The notes under the pieces: model-generated
What the model was told of the DNA's origin: nothing
The model's input: the letters and a program-made list of their open reading frames with translations, nothing else
The model's database searches: none
NCBI GenBank assembly: GCA_023389055.1
Contig: JAEWFA010000028.1
Span: 1 to 40,092 of the forward strand
Source: Pseudomonadota bacterium
Lineage (GTDB): Bacteria; Pseudomonadota; Gammaproteobacteria; Burkholderiales; Burkholderiaceae_E
Direction of reading: 5' to 3'
Length of the DNA: 40,092 nt
Program-made: the position numbers and the translations under genes
Part shown: positions 15,749 through 25,122 of the stretch, in pieces
Layout of the letters: every line of letters starts with the position of its first letter
Position numbering within the stretch: the stretch's first letter is position 1

Positions 15749-16078
15749 TCAATCGACGATGAACAGCTTCGCGCCCCGCTCGGTGCTCGAGCGATGCGGC
15801 TCCGCGCCGTCGGCAACCTGGTAGCTCGTCCCCGGCGTCAGCGTGAACCTGCGCCCGTCGGCGAGCTCGGTGTCCAGCTCGCCTTCGAGGCACAGCAGGA
15901 CGTGTCCCTTCGTGCACCAGTGATCGGCGACGTAGCCCGGCGTGTATTCGACCATGCGTACGCGGATCGCGCCGAAGTGCTGCGTGCGCCAGTACGCGCG
16001 GCCTCGTGCGCCGGTGTGCTCGGTCGGCGCGATTGTCGACCAGTCGGTAGTGCCGAACGGGATGTCGTGCATCTGCAT
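15749..16078 (-). CDS. Small DHCW-motif-like cupin
   Basis: A single beta-barrel cupin of 109 aa starting at ATG 16078, which has AGGGG about 8 bases upstream; a TTG at 16096 and an ATG at 16072 are alternatives. It contains ADHWCTKGHVLLCLEGELDT, the first cupin motif in an unusual form (D-H-W-C with K-G-H), and PGTSYQVADGAEPHRSSTER, with the second-motif His. This matches the small cupin group annotated as DHCW-motif proteins. Probable metal ligands are the two His residues of the first motif, a Glu, and the later His. The reaction is unknown. The gene lies between DUF488 (convergent) and the sterol-desaturase-like gene. Confidence 0.85.
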   Translation of the reverse strand: MQMHDIPFGTTDWSTIAPTEHTGARGRAYWRTQHFGAIRVRMVEYTPGYVADHWCTKGHVLLCLEGELDTELADGRRFTLTPGTSYQVADGAEPHRSSTERGAKLFIVD

Positions 16079-16138
16079 CGTCAAACGCCCCTGCAACTGC
16101 GCGTCTTCGGTGTCCGGCGCTTCCCGGACGCTTTGCGC

Positions 16139-16218
16139 GCGCTCAACGCTCGGTACTCGCGTTCAACGCCCGGCGCCCGCGTTCATCGTTCGACCATGGC
16201 GTTCAACGTTCGACGTTC
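16139..16218. repeat. Four-copy 20-bp tandem repeat
   Basis: Four consecutive 20-base units start at 16139, 16159, 16179 and 16199. Their first ten bases are GCGCTCAACG, GCGTTCAACG, GCGTTCATCG and GCGTTCAACG; the second halves follow YTCGRC or CCCGGC and vary more. A fifth partial unit (GACGCTCG) follows. The array covers the last 19 codons of the sterol-desaturase-like gene and its stop at 16163, and runs about 24 bases beyond it. Within unit 4 a shorter GTTCGAC periodicity is visible. It looks like a small minisatellite that has expanded into the gene end. Confidence 0.75.
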
Positions 16219-17464
16219 GACGCTCGTGGTCCGCGCCGACGTCGCGCCAGGCGATCGCTGCGGACCACGCGGCACTGGCGAACGCGATCGCCGCGAGTGT
16301 CTCGGCGACGCCCGATGCGCCCTCGGCGAGGCCGAGCGGTGCCTGCGCGGCGAGCAGCGCGAGCGCCGTGCCGGCGCACCGTGCCGCCTCGAGCAGCGCG
16401 CCGATGCGACGCCCCTCGAGCATCCAGCCGAGCGTCGTGAGCGCGAGCGTGATCCAGGCGAACCAGGCGAGCGACGCGAGCATCGACGCGTGCGCCTGCA
16501 GCTGCAGGAAATGCACGGCGGCGCCGAGTACGAGAGCGAACTGCACGAGCGCATACCGGCGGGCGCCGCGCGAGGCGCGCGGCTCGTAGCGCGGCCGGTC
16601 GAGCGCGAACGCGCCGCGCGGGGCCTCGTCGCGCACGGTAGCCGGCCGCCATCCCGTGGGCGCGACGAGCACGCGCAGGCGGTCTCGCCAGCGACGCGCG
16701 TGAACGAAGTCGTGCAGCATCGGCGCGTAGCCCTCGACGTTGGCCCACAGCGGATTCCACGATCGCAGCGGCTTGCGCGTGCCGTACACCGGCGGGTCGG
16801 CGTCGTCTTCCTCGACGAAGGTGCCGAACAGCCGATCCCAGACGATCAGGATGCCTCCGTAGTTGCGATTCAGGTATCGCTCGTTCAGCGCGTGGTGCGC
16901 CCGGTGGTTCGACGGGCTGGCGAACGCGCGGTCGAACCAGCCGAGCCGGCCGATGTGCTGCGTGTGGATCCAGTACTGGTACAGCAGATCGACCAGCGCC
17001 ACCACGGCGAACACGTCGGGAGGAATGCCGGCCAGCGCCATCGGCACGTAGAAAACCCAGCCGAGCAGCGCGCCGCTGCTCGTCTGCCGCAGCGCGGTCG
17101 ACAGGTTGTAGTCCTCGCTCTGGTGATGCACGACGTGCGCGGCCCACAGGGTCTGCCGCTCGTGGCCGAGTCGGTGGTGCCAGTAGTAGCAGAGGTCGTA
17201 GAAGACGAGTGCGAAGAGCCAGACCCACGCGCTGTCGGCGGGCAGACGCCACGGTGCGACGGCGTCGAAGGCCCACGCGTAGAGTCCTATGCGCAGCACG
17301 CGCAGGAAGACGCCGCTCACCTGCGACAGCACGCCCAGCCCGATGCTGTTGATCGCGTCGTCGAGCCGATACGTGTTGCGCCCCTGTCGCAGGCCCCAGG
17401 CGAGTTCGATCGCGATCAGCGCGAAGAACACCGGCGTGGCGAGGGTGATGATCCGTTCCTGCAT
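16163..17464 (-). CDS. Sterol desaturase/fatty acid hydroxylase family protein
   Basis: A 433-aa integral membrane di-iron enzyme of the fatty-acid-hydroxylase superfamily. The His clusters are HHRLGH (96-101), HVVHHQ (110-115), HTQH (167-170) and HRAHH (187-191), which bind the two irons for O2-dependent hydroxylation or desaturation of lipids. The wide spacing and the phrase RNYGGILIVWDRLFGTFVEE are typical of the bacterial group related to alkylglycerol monooxygenase. After about residue 270 there are four further hydrophobic segments (about 300-410) that many family members lack. The last 20 residues are encoded by the 20-bp tandem repeats and are probably an acquired tail. Substrate unknown; lipid hydroxylation is the family role. 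Confidence 0.88.
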   Translation of the reverse strand: MQERIITLATPVFFALIAIELAWGLRQGRNTYRLDDAINSIGLGVLSQVSGVFLRVLRIGLYAWAFDAVAPWRLPADSAWVWLFALVFYDLCYYWHHRLGHERQTLWAAHVVHHQSEDYNLSTALRQTSSGALLGWVFYVPMALAGIPPDVFAVVALVDLLYQYWIHTQHIGRLGWFDRAFASPSNHRAHHALNERYLNRNYGGILIVWDRLFGTFVEEDDADPPVYGTRKPLRSWNPLWANVEGYAPMLHDFVHARRWRDRLRVLVAPTGWRPATVRDEAPRGAFALDRPRYEPRASRGARRYALVQFALVLGAAVHFLQLQAHASMLASLAWFAWITLALTTLGWMLEGRRIGALLEAARCAGTALALLAAQAPLGLAEGASGVAETLAAIAFASAAWSAAIAWRDVGADHERRTSNVERHGRTMNAGAGR

Positions 17465-17558
17465 CGGCAGCAGTCTACGGTGGCAATGCAGCGCGGAAAA
17501 GGCGTGCGCAAAGGCGGTTCCTGCAGCGCGTTGCGGCCTCCGGGGTTATCGTTTGCTC

Positions 17559-18464
17559 ATGCAGACGATGCCCGAACAGGTGATCGAACCGCGCCGCCAC
17601 GATCTCGGCGGCTTCGAGGTCGACCGCCTGCTGCCTTTCCGCGCGCGGCGCACGGTCGGCCCCTTCGTGTTCTTCGACCGGATGGGGCCGCACGAGATGA
17701 CCGCCCCGGTGCCCCGCGACGTCGACGTGCGTCCACATCCGCACATCGGATTGTCGACGGTCACCTATCTGTTCGAAGGTGAGATGACGCATCGCGACAG
17801 CACGGGTGCCGTGCAGGAGATCCAACCCGGCGCGCTGAACTGGATGACCGCCGGCCGGGGCGTCGTGCATTCCGAACGCTTCGACGGCATGCGGGAGACG
17901 GGCGGTCCGATCGACGGAATACAGGCGTGGGTCGCGCTGCCGCGCGAAAACGAAGAGGACGACGCGGCGTTCGAGCACTACGAAGCCGATTCCCTCCTCG
18001 CAGGCGACGACGCGGGCATCTCGTTACGCGTGATTGCCGGCGAGGCCTTCGGCCTGCGCAGTCCGGCGAGCACGCACTCACCGCTCTTCTACGTGCACGT
18101 CGAACTGCAACCCGGCGCGCGCATCGCCTTGCCCGAAGGCCACCGCGAGCGCGCAGTCTACGTCGCGCGCGGCCAGGTGCGCTGCGGCGCTGCGCAGCAT
18201 GACTGCGGGCGCCTGCTCGTGTTCGGCGCCGGTGGCGCTCCCGAATTGCAGGCGGTCGGGGCAGCACGCCTGATGCTGCTCGGCGGCGAGCCGCTTGGCG
18301 AGCGCTACCTCTGGTGGAACTTCGTCTCGTCGAGTCGCGAGCGGATCGAGCAGGCGAAGGCCGACTGGGCGGCCGGGCGAATGGCGCTTCCGCCGGGCGA
18401 CGACGAAGAGCGGATCCCGCTGCCGGCGAAGGCGCAAGCGGCGCCGCCCAACCCGATGTCCTGA
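17559..18464 (+). CDS. Pirin family protein
   Basis: A 301-aa bicupin. ATG 17559 gives MQTMPEQVIEPRRHDLGGFE, and the frame extending further upstream is non-conserved. The metal site is fully present: His60 and His62 in RPHPHIGL, His104 and Glu106 in GVVHSERF, equivalent to the Fe(II) ligands of human pirin and E. coli YhhW. The other landmarks are STVTYLFEGEMTHRDSTG and the closing RYLWWNFVSSSRERIEQAK. YhhW and pirin have quercetinase activity in vitro, but the physiological substrate is uncertain. The gene is followed 12 bases later by the FtsH-type protease and probably shares its transcript. Confidence 0.93.
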   Translation: MQTMPEQVIEPRRHDLGGFEVDRLLPFRARRTVGPFVFFDRMGPHEMTAPVPRDVDVRPHPHIGLSTVTYLFEGEMTHRDSTGAVQEIQPGALNWMTAGRGVVHSERFDGMRETGGPIDGIQAWVALPRENEEDDAAFEHYEADSLLAGDDAGISLRVIAGEAFGLRSPASTHSPLFYVHVELQPGARIALPEGHRERAVYVARGQVRCGAAQHDCGRLLVFGAGGAPELQAVGAARLMLLGGEPLGERYLWWNFVSSSRERIEQAKADWAAGRMALPPGDDEERIPLPAKAQAAPPNPMS

Positions 18465-18476
18465 GCGAGGAGCAAC

Positions 18477-20615
18477 GTGGCCGAACCCGATCCAAACCGA
18501 ATGAGCGCCTCGCGGTCGCCGATGCCGCCCGCACCGCGCGGGGGCGCCGACCGGCCGGGCGGCGGACCGGGGATCCCGCGGGGGCCGCTGGGCAACATGC
18601 CGCCGAGCCGCACCTGGATCGTGTTCGCGCTCATCCTGCTGGCGAACTGGTTCCTGGTGCGCTATCTGTTTCCGACGCCGGGCGAGGCGATCCCGCTGCC
18701 CTACACGGCGTTCAAGCAGGAAGTCGCCAGGGGCAACGTCGACGCCATCTACAACCAGGGACAGACGATCGAGGGACGGCTGAAGGCGGCGATCACCTGG
18801 CCGCCTCCCGGCGAGAACGTCCAGGCGGCGCCCGGCGCCAGTCGCGCCGAGCAGCGCCGGCAGCAGGAGCCGCGCACCTCGGACACCTTCACCACGGTGC
18901 TGCCCGCCTTCGTCGACAACGGGCTCGAAGCGTTCCTGATCGAGCACAAGGTCGAGATCAGCGCGGTGCCGATCCAGACCGGCAGCAGCCCGCTCGCCAC
19001 GCTGCTCTTCGGCTTCGGCCCGGCGATCCTGTTCATCGCGTTCTACGTCTGGCTGTTCCGTCGCGCCCAGCAGGGAATGGGCGGCATGGGCGGAGGCGGC
19101 CTGATGGGCATCGGCAAGAGCCGGGCGCGGCGCTACGACCAGGAGAGTGCGCAGAAGGTCACTTTCGACGACGTCGCCGGCATCGACGAGGCGGAGAACG
19201 AACTCGTCGAGATCGTCGACTTCCTGAAAGACCCGGCGAAGTACCAGCGCCTGGGCGGCACCGCGCCCAAAGGCGTGCTGCTCGTCGGCGCACCCGGCAC
19301 CGGCAAGACGCTGCTCGCCCGCGCGGTCGCGGGCGAGGCGGGCGTACCGTTCTTCTCGATGAGCGCCGCCGAATTCGTCGAGATGATCGTCGGCGTGGGC
19401 GCGGCGCGCGTGCGAGACCTCTTCAAACAGGCGCGCGAGAACGCGCCGGCGATCATCTTCATCGACGAGCTCGACGCGATCGGACGCGCGCGCGGGCAGG
19501 TAGCCATCGGCGGCTCGAGCGAGCAGGAGCAGACGCTGAACCAGATCCTCACCGAGATGGACGGCTTCTCGAGCCGCGAGGGGATCATCGTGCTGGCCGC
19601 CACCAACCAGCCCGACGTGCTCGACAAGGCGCTGCTGCGCCCCGGGCGCTTCGACCGTCGCGTCGTCGTGAACCTGCCCGACCGCAAGGGGCGCGAGGCG
19701 ATCCTGAAAGTGCATACGCGCAGCGTGCCGCTGGCCGCCGACGTGCAGCTCGGCGAGATCGCCGCGTCGACGCCCGGGCTCTCGGGCGCCGACCTGAAGA
19801 ACCTCGTCAACGAGGCGGCGCTGCTCGGCGCGCGGCGCGACCTGAACGCCGTTCGTGCGAAGGACTTCACCGATGCGCTCGAGAAGATCGTGCTCGGGCC
19901 CGAGCGGCCGCTGCTGCTCAGCGACGCCGACCGCGAGCGCATCGCGTATCACGAGAGCGGCCACGCGATCCTCGGCCTGGTCGTGCCCGGCGCCGACCCC
20001 GTGCATCGCGTGACGATCGTGCCGCGCGGACGCGCGCTCGGCGTCACCTATCAGCGCCCGGACGCCGATCGCTACAACTATCCGGAGGCGTACCTGCGCG
20101 CGAAGATCGTCGGCATGCTCGGCGGGCGCGTGGCCGAAGAAGTCGTCTACGGCACGCGCACGACGGGCGCCGAGAACGACATCGAGCAGGCGACGCAGCT
20201 CGCGCGCAACATGGTCACGCGCTGGGGGATGAGCGAGCGGCTCGGCATGGTGCAGCTCGCTCCACGCGAGAATCCGTACCTGAGCGGCCCGTCCTACGGC
20301 GGCTTCGGCGGCGAGAAGCCCTTCAGCGACGAGACCGCGCAGGCGATCGACGAGGAGGTGCTGCGCATCATCGGCGAGAGTCACGACGCGGCGACGGAAC
20401 TGCTGAAGAAGCATCGCCGCGCGCTCGATGCACTGGTCGTCGCGCTGATGGCGCGCGAGACGCTCGACGAGCGCGAGATCCTGGAGGTCACCGGACTGCC
20501 GCCGGCGCCGCAACTCGAGACGCGTCCGCTGACCGAGCAGGGCCCGCGCGAGGCTGCGCGCGGCGATGAAGCGCTCAGCGGCGCAGCCGCGGCGAGCGAC
20601 GCGCAGCGCGCCTGA
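18477..20615 (+). CDS. ftsH: FtsH-family ATP-dependent zinc metalloprotease
   Basis: A 712-aa membrane AAA+ protease with a GTG start 12 bases after pirin. It has a Pro/Gly-rich N-terminus (1-45), membrane helices at about 47-64 and 173-195, and between them a long periplasmic region with an inserted Gln/Arg-rich segment (110-135). The AAA domain has Walker A GAPGTGKT (271-278), Walker B IIFIDE (326-331), second-region arginines in LLRPGRFDRR (388-395), and pore FVEM (300-303). The protease has HESGH (492-496) and a third zinc ligand Asp568. The linker after Walker B reads GSSEQEQTLNQ instead of the usual DEREQTLNQ. Being away from rrmJ/folP, it is probably an accessory paralogue of the housekeeping FtsH, for stress-related membrane quality control. 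Confidence 0.93.
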   Translation: MAEPDPNRMSASRSPMPPAPRGGADRPGGGPGIPRGPLGNMPPSRTWIVFALILLANWFLVRYLFPTPGEAIPLPYTAFKQEVARGNVDAIYNQGQTIEGRLKAAITWPPPGENVQAAPGASRAEQRRQQEPRTSDTFTTVLPAFVDNGLEAFLIEHKVEISAVPIQTGSSPLATLLFGFGPAILFIAFYVWLFRRAQQGMGGMGGGGLMGIGKSRARRYDQESAQKVTFDDVAGIDEAENELVEIVDFLKDPAKYQRLGGTAPKGVLLVGAPGTGKTLLARAVAGEAGVPFFSMSAAEFVEMIVGVGAARVRDLFKQARENAPAIIFIDELDAIGRARGQVAIGGSSEQEQTLNQILTEMDGFSSREGIIVLAATNQPDVLDKALLRPGRFDRRVVVNLPDRKGREAILKVHTRSVPLAADVQLGEIAASTPGLSGADLKNLVNEAALLGARRDLNAVRAKDFTDALEKIVLGPERPLLLSDADRERIAYHESGHAILGLVVPGADPVHRVTIVPRGRALGVTYQRPDADRYNYPEAYLRAKIVGMLGGRVAEEVVYGTRTTGAENDIEQATQLARNMVTRWGMSERLGMVQLAPRENPYLSGPSYGGFGGEKPFSDETAQAIDEEVLRIIGESHDAATELLKKHRRALDALVVALMARETLDEREILEVTGLPPAPQLETRPLTEQGPREAARGDEALSGAAAASDAQRA

Positions 20616-21407
20616 TCACCAGGTGTTGCGCAGCTCGCGCAGTTTCAGGAACACCGTCTTCGGATCGGGACGCTCGGGCAACTCGGGAAAGCGCTCGCGC
20701 AACTGTGCGATGACGCTGTCGCTGGTCAGGCGCAGGAAGGTGTTGACGCGCTTTTCCTGTGCGAGCGTCGTGACGATCGAGCCGGCCGGCTCCTGCCCCG
20801 CCACCTGCGAGAGCAGTTCGTGCGCATCCTCGTTGTCCGGTTCGTTCGCCAGCGTGAACTTCAGGTTGTTCTCGATGTAGTCGTGGCCGGGGTAGACCCG
20901 GGTTGCGTCGGGCAGCTTCGCGAGCTGCTGGACGAAGGTCGTGTACAGCTCGACCGGGTCGCCCCCGTTGTGGCAGTTGCCCGCACCGGCGTTGAACAGC
21001 GTGTCGCCCGAGAACAGCGCCGGTTCGTCGGTGTGCGACTTCAGGCAGATGTGGCACATCGTGTGCCCCGGCGTGTCCATGCATTCGAGCTCGACGGTGC
21101 GCCCGACCTTGATCACGTCGCCCGCCTTCACGCCGCGGTCGACGCCGGCGATGCTGCGTGCGGCCTTGTGGTGCGCGATCACCCTGGCGCCGGTCGCGGC
21201 CACCACGGCTTCGTTGCCGCCGGTGTGGTCGAAGTGCTCGTGCGTGTTCAGGATCTGCGTGATCTGCCAGCCGTGGTCCTTCGCGGCCTTCAGGCACTTC
21301 GCGTGATCGAGCGGGTCGATCGCGAGTGCCTCTCCGGTTTCGGGACAGGCGATCAGGTAATTGAAATTGCGGTAGGCGTTCGCCGTCCAGATGCGCTCGA
21401 CGATCAT
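20616..21407 (-). CDS. gloB: Hydroxyacylglutathione hydrolase-like MBL-fold protein
   Basis: A 263-aa metallo-beta-lactamase-fold hydrolase. ATG 21407 has GAGGAGC 6 bases upstream. The binuclear metal site is complete: His56, His58, Asp60 and His61 in THEHFDHTGG, His115 in DTPGHT, Asp135 in FSGDTLFN, and His175 in VYPGHDY. The length and the closing PDPKTVFLKLRELR match GloB (glyoxalase II), which hydrolyses S-lactoylglutathione in methylglyoxal detoxification. The replacement of the usual GAGRFFEG by GAGNCHNGG is a deviation in the glutathione-side loop, so a related thioesterase is possible. Its stop abuts the stop of the FtsH gene, with no base between. Confidence 0.85.
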   Translation of the reverse strand: MIVERIWTANAYRNFNYLIACPETGEALAIDPLDHAKCLKAAKDHGWQITQILNTHEHFDHTGGNEAVVAATGARVIAHHKAARSIAGVDRGVKAGDVIKVGRTVELECMDTPGHTMCHICLKSHTDEPALFSGDTLFNAGAGNCHNGGDPVELYTTFVQQLAKLPDATRVYPGHDYIENNLKFTLANEPDNEDAHELLSQVAGQEPAGSIVTTLAQEKRVNTFLRLTSDSVIAQLRERFPELPERPDPKTVFLKLRELRNTW

Positions 21408-21558
21408 CGTGCGGCTCCTCGTTGCCGGACCGGGTCGAACCGAGTGTGCCACGAATCGGGCGCAATCGATGACGGCGTCGAAGCGCCGCAAGGGTGTCGT
21501 GCGGGCGAGGCCGTCCGGTGTCAGAATCGCGGCATTCCGACGAATGCGGGGCGAAGCG

Positions 21559-22233
21559 ATGGACCCCTCCGGCCTTCGCACGAAACGTGCGCGGCGAACG
21601 CGCGCCGAGCAGCGCGCGCTCCACGAGCAGACGGTGAGCGCCTCGCTGCGTCTGTTCGCCGACGGCGGCTACGAGGCCTTGTCGATGCGCAGGCTCGCCA
21701 GCGAGGTCCGCGTGCCGGCGATGTCGCTGTATCGGTATTTCCCGACGAAGGCGCACTTGGTCCGGCACATCTGGGCCGATCTGCTGCTGCGCGCGCACAG
21801 GGCGGCACTGTCGTCGTCGCACGAACCGGCGAATGCGCCCGCGCGACTCGCGGCGTACCTCGACGCCTGGCTGCAGTACTGGCTCGACAACCGCGAGCAC
21901 TACTGGGTCGTGTTCGCGATCCGCGACACGGGCCGCGACCGGGTCGATCCTTCCGTCGCGGACGCGCCGCGCCCCGACCCGTGGCGCGTCCTGGCGACGC
22001 TCAGCGAACTCGTCGACGCCTGCGCCGCCGAGGGCGGCCGCGCGCAGGCACATCCGCACGTGGTCGAGGCGCTGTTCTGCAAGACGCTCGGATTCCTTAC
22101 CGGCGTCATCGGCATGGCGTCGCTCGCCCGCGCCGACGTCGACGGGTTGAAGCGAGCGCTGGTCGCCGAGATGGTCGAGCAGGTGGTCGCCGATCGCGCC
22201 GATTCGCTGCACGCGGAGAACGGCAGCGCCTGA
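21559..22233 (+). CDS. TetR family transcriptional regulator
   Basis: A 224-aa regulator. ATG 21559 has GGGGCG about 6 bases upstream; ATG 21544 is an alternative start. Residues about 16-63 make the HTH domain: EQTVSASLRLFADGGYEALS, MRRLASEVRVPAMSLYRYFP and TKAHLVRHIW are classic TetR features (helix 3 with S-L-Y-R-Y-F). The C-terminal ligand domain is all-helical and not assignable to a ligand. It is divergent from gloB and only 4 bases upstream of the P-type ATPase start, so it may regulate the ATPase or gloB, but I see no clear palindrome in the 151-bp gap on its left. Confidence 0.9.
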   Translation: MDPSGLRTKRARRTRAEQRALHEQTVSASLRLFADGGYEALSMRRLASEVRVPAMSLYRYFPTKAHLVRHIWADLLLRAHRAALSSSHEPANAPARLAAYLDAWLQYWLDNREHYWVVFAIRDTGRDRVDPSVADAPRPDPWRVLATLSELVDACAAEGGRAQAHPHVVEALFCKTLGFLTGVIGMASLARADVDGLKRALVAEMVEQVVADRADSLHAENGSA

Positions 22234-22237
22234 GGTC

Positions 22238-25081
22238 TTGCACGACGATCCGTCACTCGTCGACGCCGCCGACGTTGCGCGGACGCTCGGCGTCGATCCC
22301 GAACGCGGCCTCGACGAAACCGAAGCGGCGCGTCGCCTGTCGCAGGACGGCCCGAACCGACTGCGCGGCAGGCCGGCGCAGTCGCTCCTTCGCCGTGCGC
22401 TGCAGCAGTTCCGCGATCCGCTGATCTATCTGCTGCTTCTCGCGGCGGCGATCTCGCTGGCGGCGTGGATCGCAGAAGATGCGGGCGGCTGGCCGGTCGA
22501 CGCCATCGTGATCGGCGTGATCGTGATCGCCAACGCCGTGCTCGGCGCAGTGCAGGAAGCGCGCGCGCAGAATGCCGTCGCGGCGCTGGCCAGGCTCACC
22601 GAGGCGACATCGTCGGTGCTGCGGGAAGGGCGCCTGGTGCGCGTGCCGAGCGAATCGCTGGTGCGCGGTGACGTTCTCGTGCTTGCCGAGGGCGACGCCG
22701 TCGGCGCCGACGCGCGGCTCTTCGAGGCCGCCTCGCTGCGAGTGCAGGAGGCGTCCCTCACGGGCGAGAGCGGATCGGTTGCGAAGGATCCGGCAACCCT
22801 CGCGGCGCCGGCCGCACTGGCCGATCGCACCGACATGGTGTTCGCCGGCACTACCGTCGCGCGCGGCAGCGCTCGCGCGATCGTCACCGCGACCGGAATG
22901 CAGACCGAAGTCGGTGAGATCGCCGACCTGCTGGAGGCCGCCGACGAGCCGCCGACGCCGCTCGAACGGGAGATCGAGCGCATCGGGCGCCTGCTCGGAA
23001 TCGCGGTCGTGATCGTCGCCGCGATCGTCGTCGCCTCCGTTCTCGCACTCTCGACGCCACGCAGCACGGGCGAACTCGTCGACGTGCTGTTGCTCGGCGT
23101 CTCGCTGGCGGTAGCCGCGGTTCCCGAGGGGCTGCCCGCGATCCTCTCGCTGGTGCTTGCACTGGGCGTGCAGCGCATGGCCGGACGCAACGCGATCGTG
23201 AAGAAGCTTTCGTCGGTGGAGACGCTCGGTTCGGCTTCGGTGATCGCCTCCGACAAGACCGGAACCCTCACCCGTTCGGAGATGACCGTAGAGCGCGTGA
23301 TAACCGCCTCGGGGGCAACGCGCGTGACCGGCGTGGGCTATGTACCGGAGGGCCGGCTCGAGCATCAGGTTCCGCGGGGACGCGACGACGACGCGCGCCG
23401 GGAGGCGATGCGCGCCGAGGATATCGTCGTGCTCTGCGGCGGCAGCCTCGCGGGGAACGCGGCGCTGCAGCAGGCCGATGACGGCAGCTGGCGCGTGCAC
23501 GGCGATCCCACCGAGGTGGCGCTCCTGGTGGCCGAGCGCAAGGCCGGACTCACCGCGCGGCGAGAGCGTCGCTTCGAGCGCGTCGCCGAGATCGCCTTCA
23601 GCTCCGAACGCAAGCGGATGTCGAGCATCGAGATCGACCGCGAGCGCGACGATCAACGCATCCTCGTCACGAAAGGTGCTCCCGACGTGCTCGTGCGCCT
23701 GTGCGATCGCGTGCGCGTCGGCGCCGAGGTGGTGGCGCTCGACGACGCGATGCGCGCGCGCATCCTCGGCGACGTGGACGCGCTGTCGGACGCCGCGCTG
23801 CGCACGTTGTCGGTCGCCTATCGGCCGCTCGCGCCGGACGAACCCGCGGATGGGGGCGAAGCGCTCGAGCGCAACCTGATCTTCGCCGGTACCGTCGGCA
23901 TCATCGACCCGCCGCGCGCCGAGGTCGGTCCTGCAATCGCCGACGCGCACCGTGCCGGCATCCGCGTGATCATGATCACCGGCGATCACCCTCACACGGC
24001 GTTGCGCATTGCGCAGGACCTGGGCATCGCGCGCCCGGGCAGCGAAGCGATGTCGGGGATGCAGATCGACGCGATGGATGACGAGGCTTTCGCGCGCGCC
24101 GTGCGCCACACCGACGTCTACGCGCGCGTCGCTCCCGTACACAAGCTGCGCATCGTCGACGCGCTGCAGGCCGACGGACACGTCGTCGCGATGACGGGCG
24201 ACGGCGTCAACGACGCTCCGGCGCTGAAGGCCGCCGATATCGGTATCGCAATGGGCATCACCGGCACGGAAGTCACGCGCCAGGCCGCGCGCATGATCCT
24301 GGCGGACGACGACTTCGCCACGATCGTCGCCGCCGTGCGCGAAGGACGCGTGATCTTCCAGAACATCCGCAAGTTCCTGCGCTACCTGCTGTCGTCGAAC
24401 ATGGGCGAGGTGCTCACCGTCTTTCTCGGGGTCGTCCTCGCCGATGCCCTCGGACTCGTCCCGGATGCGGCCGGCGGGCTCGCGCTGCCGCTGCTCGCCA
24501 CGCAGATCCTGTGGATCAACCTGATCACCGACTCCGGCCCCGCGCTGGCCATGGGAGTCGATCCCGCGATCGGCGACCCGATGGCGCACCCACCGCGTCG
24601 GCCGGGCGAGCGAGTGATCGACGCGCGGATGTGGGCGAGCGTGCTCGGCATCGGGGCCGTGATGGCGGCGGCGACGCTGCTGACGCTCGACGCGTTCCTG
24701 CCCGGGGGATGGATCGACGGCGAGCGCGACCTGGCCAACGCGCGCACCGCGGCGTTCACGACGCTCGTTCTTGCGCAGCTGTTCAATTGCCTGAACGCGC
24801 GCTCTGCGTCGGCGAGCGCGTTTCGCCATCTGTTCGTCAATCGCTGGTTGTGGGCGTCGATCGCGGTATCGGTGCTGCTGCAGGTGGCCTGCGTGCAGAT
24901 GCCGTGGATGAACGCCGCCTTCGGCACCGTGCCGCTCTCCCTCGCGCAGTGGCTCTTCTGCACGGCAATGGCGAGCATGGTGTTGTGGTCCGCGGAACTG
25001 GCAAAGGCGCTGGCGCGCGGTGCCTCGCGCGCGGCGCGCCGTCGAGCACGGCGCCGGCGCCCGGGCGGCGCCGTCGGTTAG
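22238..25081 (+). CDS. P2-type cation-transporting ATPase
   Basis: A 947-aa P-type ATPase starting at TTG 22238, 4 bases after the TetR stop. It has an N-terminal cation-ATPase domain (LGVDPERGLDETEAARRLSQ), TGES at 175-178, the helix-4 motif PEGLP (296-300), the phosphorylation motif DKTGT with Asp339, a KGAPD nucleotide site, and TGDGVNDAP at about 652-660. Ten helices are expected. The helix-6 motif NLITDSGPALAMG differs from the NLVTDGLPA of calcium pumps by Ser at the third position after Asp, so calcium or manganese transport is likely but uncertain. The 56-aa membrane protein and pyrophosphatase genes follow on the same strand. Confidence 0.92.
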   Translation: MHDDPSLVDAADVARTLGVDPERGLDETEAARRLSQDGPNRLRGRPAQSLLRRALQQFRDPLIYLLLLAAAISLAAWIAEDAGGWPVDAIVIGVIVIANAVLGAVQEARAQNAVAALARLTEATSSVLREGRLVRVPSESLVRGDVLVLAEGDAVGADARLFEAASLRVQEASLTGESGSVAKDPATLAAPAALADRTDMVFAGTTVARGSARAIVTATGMQTEVGEIADLLEAADEPPTPLEREIERIGRLLGIAVVIVAAIVVASVLALSTPRSTGELVDVLLLGVSLAVAAVPEGLPAILSLVLALGVQRMAGRNAIVKKLSSVETLGSASVIASDKTGTLTRSEMTVERVITASGATRVTGVGYVPEGRLEHQVPRGRDDDARREAMRAEDIVVLCGGSLAGNAALQQADDGSWRVHGDPTEVALLVAERKAGLTARRERRFERVAEIAFSSERKRMSSIEIDRERDDQRILVTKGAPDVLVRLCDRVRVGAEVVALDDAMRARILGDVDALSDAALRTLSVAYRPLAPDEPADGGEALERNLIFAGTVGIIDPPRAEVGPAIADAHRAGIRVIMITGDHPHTALRIAQDLGIARPGSEAMSGMQIDAMDDEAFARAVRHTDVYARVAPVHKLRIVDALQADGHVVAMTGDGVNDAPALKAADIGIAMGITGTEVTRQAARMILADDDFATIVAAVREGRVIFQNIRKFLRYLLSSNMGEVLTVFLGVVLADALGLVPDAAGGLALPLLATQILWINLITDSGPALAMGVDPAIGDPMAHPPRRPGERVIDARMWASVLGIGAVMAAATLLTLDAFLPGGWIDGERDLANARTAAFTTLVLAQLFNCLNARSASASAFRHLFVNRWLWASIAVSVLLQVACVQMPWMNAAFGTVPLSLAQWLFCTAMASMVLWSAELAKALARGASRAARRRARRRRPGGAVG

Positions 25082-25122
25082 GATCGCGCAATTCCGCGAC
25101 GAAGGAACGATCAGGCGGCGCG

